The notes under the pieces: generated by a model
Databases searched by the model: none
The model's input: only the letters and a program-made list of their open reading frames with translations
Told to the model about the DNA's origin: nothing
Assembly (NCBI GenBank): GCA_003235605.1
Contig: QJVU01000485.1
Location: forward strand, 1-7,816
Reading direction: 5' to 3'
Length of the DNA stretch: 7,816 nt
Source: Planctomycetota bacterium
Lineage (GTDB): Bacteria; Planctomycetota; UBA1135; UBA2386
In this document: piece after piece, positions 5,966 through 7,816 of the stretch
Position numbering within the stretch: the first letter of the stretch is position 1
Layout of the letters: each line of letters begins with the position of its first letter
Translations under genes and position numbers: made by a program

Positions 5966-7180
5966 CTAGTGTTGGCCCTTCTCGAACAGGGGTCGCAACC
6001 GCCTGTAGGTCTTCTTCGAGCGTCGTACCTCCTGCACGATGTGCTCGGTGCCGATCATCCCCCGGGCCCGGTAGTTCCCCAACTCCGGGTTCGGATAGGG
6101 CATGATCTCGGCAGCGGCAGCAACATACGCCCGCATGTAAAACCGGTCCTGCGGGAGGTTCTCGATGATCCAGCACCAGTGGAACTTGGCCCAGTCCCGG
6201 TCTTTCAAGAACCAGCAGGCAACGCCGGCATAGAAGTGGATCTCCGCCAGGCGGTTTGAACCGGTGGCGGACTTGGACAGAGGCTCCAGGAGCTCCCGCG
6301 CTTCCCTGTATTGCTTCTTGGCGAGCAGGCGATGGCCACGCTCCATGGCAAGGTCCGTCGTCCATGCCATCTTCTTGTCAGCAGCCTGCATCGCATCCTC
6401 CAGCTGCTGGTGCTCCTGCCACCGCTTGCGGTAGCGCGCGATCCTCAGCAGGGCCAGCTGCGCCAGGGACGACTCCTCGCTGCCTGGATCGTGGCTGGCT
6501 ATCCGTGTGTAGGAGCGCTTGGCGTCTTGGTACTCCCCCAGCTCCTCTTGGAGCCGTGCAAGGGACATCAACAGCGGAGAGTCTCGCGAGATCCCCCTGT
6601 CCTTCCCCGCCTCGAGGAGCTGTTTCTCGTACTCTGTCGGCTGTGCATACTCGGGATGGTCCACGAGCAGCTTCTGCAGCCAGTCGAAGACGTCGTCCTT
6701 GTCGGCATAGATCTCCGTCTCACCCAGGTAGTCACCCGACGGGGTGAACGCCGCAAAGTAGGCATAGGGGTTCTTGGTCTTGCCCGTGGTAAACTCCTGC
6801 GCCGCCTTGTCATGGCCCTTGCCTGGCCCCCCTCGGTTGAAGAAGTACGGCACAAAACGACGGTTCAAGAGATCGATGACCCTTTTCTCTGCGAAGCAAC
6901 CTGCCCGCATCGGCTCGGCGCCGGGTCACCACTTTCCCTTGGTGGCGCACTGCGCGCCAGCGTCGTCCACACCGAAGGAGATCCCCTTGATGACCAGCAG
7001 GCGCTTCTCTTCCTTGGCCCGCTGCAACGCCTGCTTGAACTGCCCGGGGATGAACCACTGGATCGCCGAAGGATCACAGCCGAGCGCGGGCTCGGACTGG
7101 GCTGGCAACCTGCCTCCCAGGAAAACGCCTGGCAGAAGGACTGCGGAAAGGGCTGGGATGGCGAGACGTCGTGTTTCCAT
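5966..7180 (-). CDS. Candidate selenoprotein: secreted thioredoxin-fold/TPR protein with in-frame TGA
   Basis: One frame runs from ATG 7180 to TAG 5966-5968, interrupted only by TGA at 6926-6928; read through, it gives 404 residues. Residues 1-28 look like a signal peptide (METRR, hydrophobic core, LPAQ). About 45-172 is a thioredoxin-like domain: helix FKQALQRAKEEKR, strand LLVIKG, then KGKW (81-84) and the TGA as residue 85, followed by PGAEPMRAGCF. Relative to the TGA, Met (+6) and Phe (+11) match the W-C-x-x-C-x-x-M-x(4)-F pattern of thioredoxin-like proteins, so the TGA replaces the first redox Cys; the second is Ala88. Cys78 and Cys95 are possible partners. Pro138 in NPYAYFAAF matches the cis-Pro. 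Residues about 200-350 are TPR-like helices. GGAG lies six bases before the start. Without recoding, an 84-residue stub (6926-7180) and a 314-codon frame from ATG 6910 would remain. Mutational decay is the alternative. Confidence 0.75.
6890..6909 (-). promoter_or_regulatory. Candidate bacterial SECIS stem-loop
   Basis: In the minus-strand mRNA, nucleotides 17-36 after the TGA fold as 5' strand UGCGGGCA, loop GGU, 3' strand UGCUUCGCA: eight pairs including one G-U, with one bulged U. The loop starts 25 nt after the TGA and has G in its first two positions. Known bacterial SECIS elements, read by SelB, have a loop about 16-37 nt downstream with such a G. The apical GCA-GGU-UGC closely resembles GCA-GGUC-UGC of the E. 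coli fdhF element as I remember it, although the fdhF bulged U is on the 5' side. The hairpin also encodes residues 91-97 of the protein. Folded by eye only. Confidence 0.6.
6926..6928 (-). other. In-frame TGA, candidate selenocysteine codon
   Basis: On the minus strand the local codons read AAG TGG TGA CCC GGC. No other stop occurs between ATG 7180 and TAG 5966, and no frameshift is needed to join the two halves. Trp before the TGA matches the Trp that precedes the first catalytic Cys in thioredoxins. Cys codons TGC/TGT differ from TGA by one base, so recoding and mutation must be told apart by homologues. Confidence 0.7.
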
Positions 7181-7186
7181 GGCTGG

Positions 7187-7190
7187 CTCC
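7187..7190 (-). promoter_or_regulatory. Ribosome binding site of the thioredoxin-like gene
   Basis: The minus strand reads GCGGAG, then CCAGCC, then ATG. GGAG with a six-base spacer supports ATG 7180 as the true start and so supports translation of the signal peptide half of the gene. The internal ATG at 6910 has no comparable site. Confidence 0.6.
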
Positions 7191-7248
7191 GCGTGAGGAC
7201 CGTACTACTTCCCGCGCGCCGCGGTTGATTGCGCGATATCAAAAAAAC

Positions 7249-7252
7249 AGGA
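7249..7252 (+). promoter_or_regulatory. Ribosome binding site of the dehydrogenase gene
   Basis: AGGA lies eight bases before ATG 7261. An earlier ATG at 7254 is in another frame, and the dehydrogenase fold begins straight from 7261, so 7261 is preferred. Confidence 0.5.
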
Positions 7253-7260
7253 TATGGACC

Positions 7261-7816
7261 ATGGACGTCTTCGTGACCCGACACGTGTTCCCCGAGGCCA
7301 TCGAGATGCTCAGGCCCCATGTCCGGCTGGACTACCACGATGCCAAGGATGGGCTCGGTGCCGAGCTGCTCTGCCGGCGAATCCGCGGCAAGCAAGCCCT
7401 CCTGTGTCAGCTGACCGACGCCATCACCGCTGATGTGATCCACGCCGGCGACCGGCTGCAGATCATTGCCAACGTGGCGGTGGGCTATGACAACGTCGAC
7501 GTCGACGCCGCTACCGCACGGAAGATCCTGGTGACCAACACCCCAGGGGTGCTCACCGAGAGCACCGCCGACCTTACGTTCGCCCTGCTCATGGCGGTTG
7601 CGCGGCGGGTCCCCGAGGCGGAGCGTTTCCTGCGCGCCAAGCGCTGGCGGCAGTGGGAGGTGGATCTCCTCTGCGGGGAGGACATCCACGGCCGCACCCT
7701 GGGAATCGTCGGCATGGGTCGGATCGGCCAGGCAGTGGCCCGCCGCGCGGTGGGGTTCCGCATGGAGGTCCTCTACTGCGACACAATGCGACTCGCTTCC
7801 CGACAAGAGCAGGAGC
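7261..7816 (+). CDS. D-2-hydroxyacid dehydrogenase, glyoxylate reductase-like, N-terminal part
   Basis: The frame is open to the window end: 185 residues of a family usually about 310-330 long. It should catalyse NAD(P)H-dependent reduction of 2-oxoacids such as glyoxylate or hydroxypyruvate to D-2-hydroxyacids in the cytoplasm. Visible landmarks are NVAVGYDNVDVDAA (71-84, interdomain region), TPGVLTESTADLTFALLMA (94-112), GRTLGIVGMGRIGQAVA (144-160) with the GxGxxG dinucleotide loop at 151-156, and VLYCD with Asp174 after the second strand, which in this fold usually favours NAD over NADP. The catalytic Arg, Glu and His lie beyond the window, so activity cannot be judged. The TESTADLTFALLMA stretch resembles glyoxylate/hydroxypyruvate reductases more than 3-phosphoglycerate dehydrogenases; the exact substrate is inference. 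No signal peptide. Divergent from the candidate selenoprotein gene, so not in its operon. Confidence 0.92.
   Translation, partial: MDVFVTRHVFPEAIEMLRPHVRLDYHDAKDGLGAELLCRRIRGKQALLCQLTDAITADVIHAGDRLQIIANVAVGYDNVDVDAATARKILVTNTPGVLTESTADLTFALLMAVARRVPEAERFLRAKRWRQWEVDLLCGEDIHGRTLGIVGMGRIGQAVARRAVGFRMEVLYCDTMRLASRQEQE

Larger units (their letters stand above)
7181..7260. promoter_or_regulatory. Divergent intergenic region with A-rich patch
   Basis: This 80-bp gap separates the candidate selenoprotein gene (-) from the dehydrogenase gene (+). It holds GATATC at 7235-7240 followed by seven A residues (7241-7247) and GGATAT (7250-7255), a clear AT-rich island in GC-rich DNA that could ease melting or bind a regulator. 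TTGATT at 7225-7230 resembles a -35 box, but no -10 sits 16-18 bp away. Promoters for both genes must lie here; their exact positions are not resolved. Confidence 0.35.

Noticed and set aside
5936..5970. Possible terminator hairpin AGGG-TGCAGG-CCCT after the repeats
   Set aside because: Only four base pairs, with no T-run on either strand.
5966..6910. Independent gene starting at ATG 6910
   Set aside because: It would begin inside the thioredoxin active-site helix, without the first strands or a signal peptide, and has no good ribosome binding site.
6926..6928. Alternative genetic code with TGA as an amino acid
   Set aside because: TGA ends the M1 peptidase gene (2789-2791) and the membrane protein gene (5872-5874) at sensible C-termini, so TGA is a normal stop here.
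6311..7228. 305-codon plus-strand open frame antisense to the thioredoxin-like gene
   Set aside because: No recognisable domain. The minus strand shows the signal peptide, thioredoxin and TPR pattern, with a good ribosome binding site.

Overview
The window is GC-rich, tightly packed bacterial DNA with six protein genes (two cut by the window edges), no RNA genes, no mobile elements and no CRISPR array. The best guess at the source is a planctomycete-like bacterium. This is inferred from a secreted subtilase ending in the Cys/Gly-rich beta modules common in Planctomycetota, a small membrane-tethered Hanks-type kinase, signal peptides ending in '-LPAQ' or '-AAAQ', and starts often lacking a good Shine-Dalgarno. 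No marker gene confirms it. TAG and TGA both end genes here, so the code looks standard.

Layout: 1-1695 (+) is the C-terminal part of a secreted S8 (KP-43-like) protease. 1768-2775 (+) is a Ser/Thr protein kinase with a C-terminal membrane anchor. 2789-4720 (-) is a secreted M1-type zinc metallopeptidase, convergent with the kinase. 4852-5874 (+) is a histidine-rich polytopic membrane protein of unknown function, divergent from the peptidase. 5881-5940 holds a 15-bp tandem repeat between convergent genes. 5966-7180 (-) is a secreted thioredoxin-fold/TPR protein whose frame contains one TGA. 7261-7816 (+) is the N-terminal part of a D-2-hydroxyacid dehydrogenase, divergent from the thioredoxin-like gene.

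The main discovery is at 6890-6928. The 84-codon and 314-codon open frames on the minus strand are the same frame, separated only by TGA plus five sense codons. The TGA follows a Trp and falls where the first active-site Cys of a thioredoxin W-C-x-x-C motif belongs. Downstream residues, including the Met and Phe of the active-site helix and a cis-Pro region, keep the thioredoxin register. Starting 17 nt after the TGA is an 8-bp stem with one bulged U and a GGU loop, the geometry expected of a bacterial SECIS element. I therefore annotate one candidate selenoprotein of 404 residues. Decay of a Cys codon to TGA remains the main alternative.

The genes do not form an obvious pathway. Two secreted proteases and a secreted redox protein point to envelope or extracellular protein processing, but no operon joins them.
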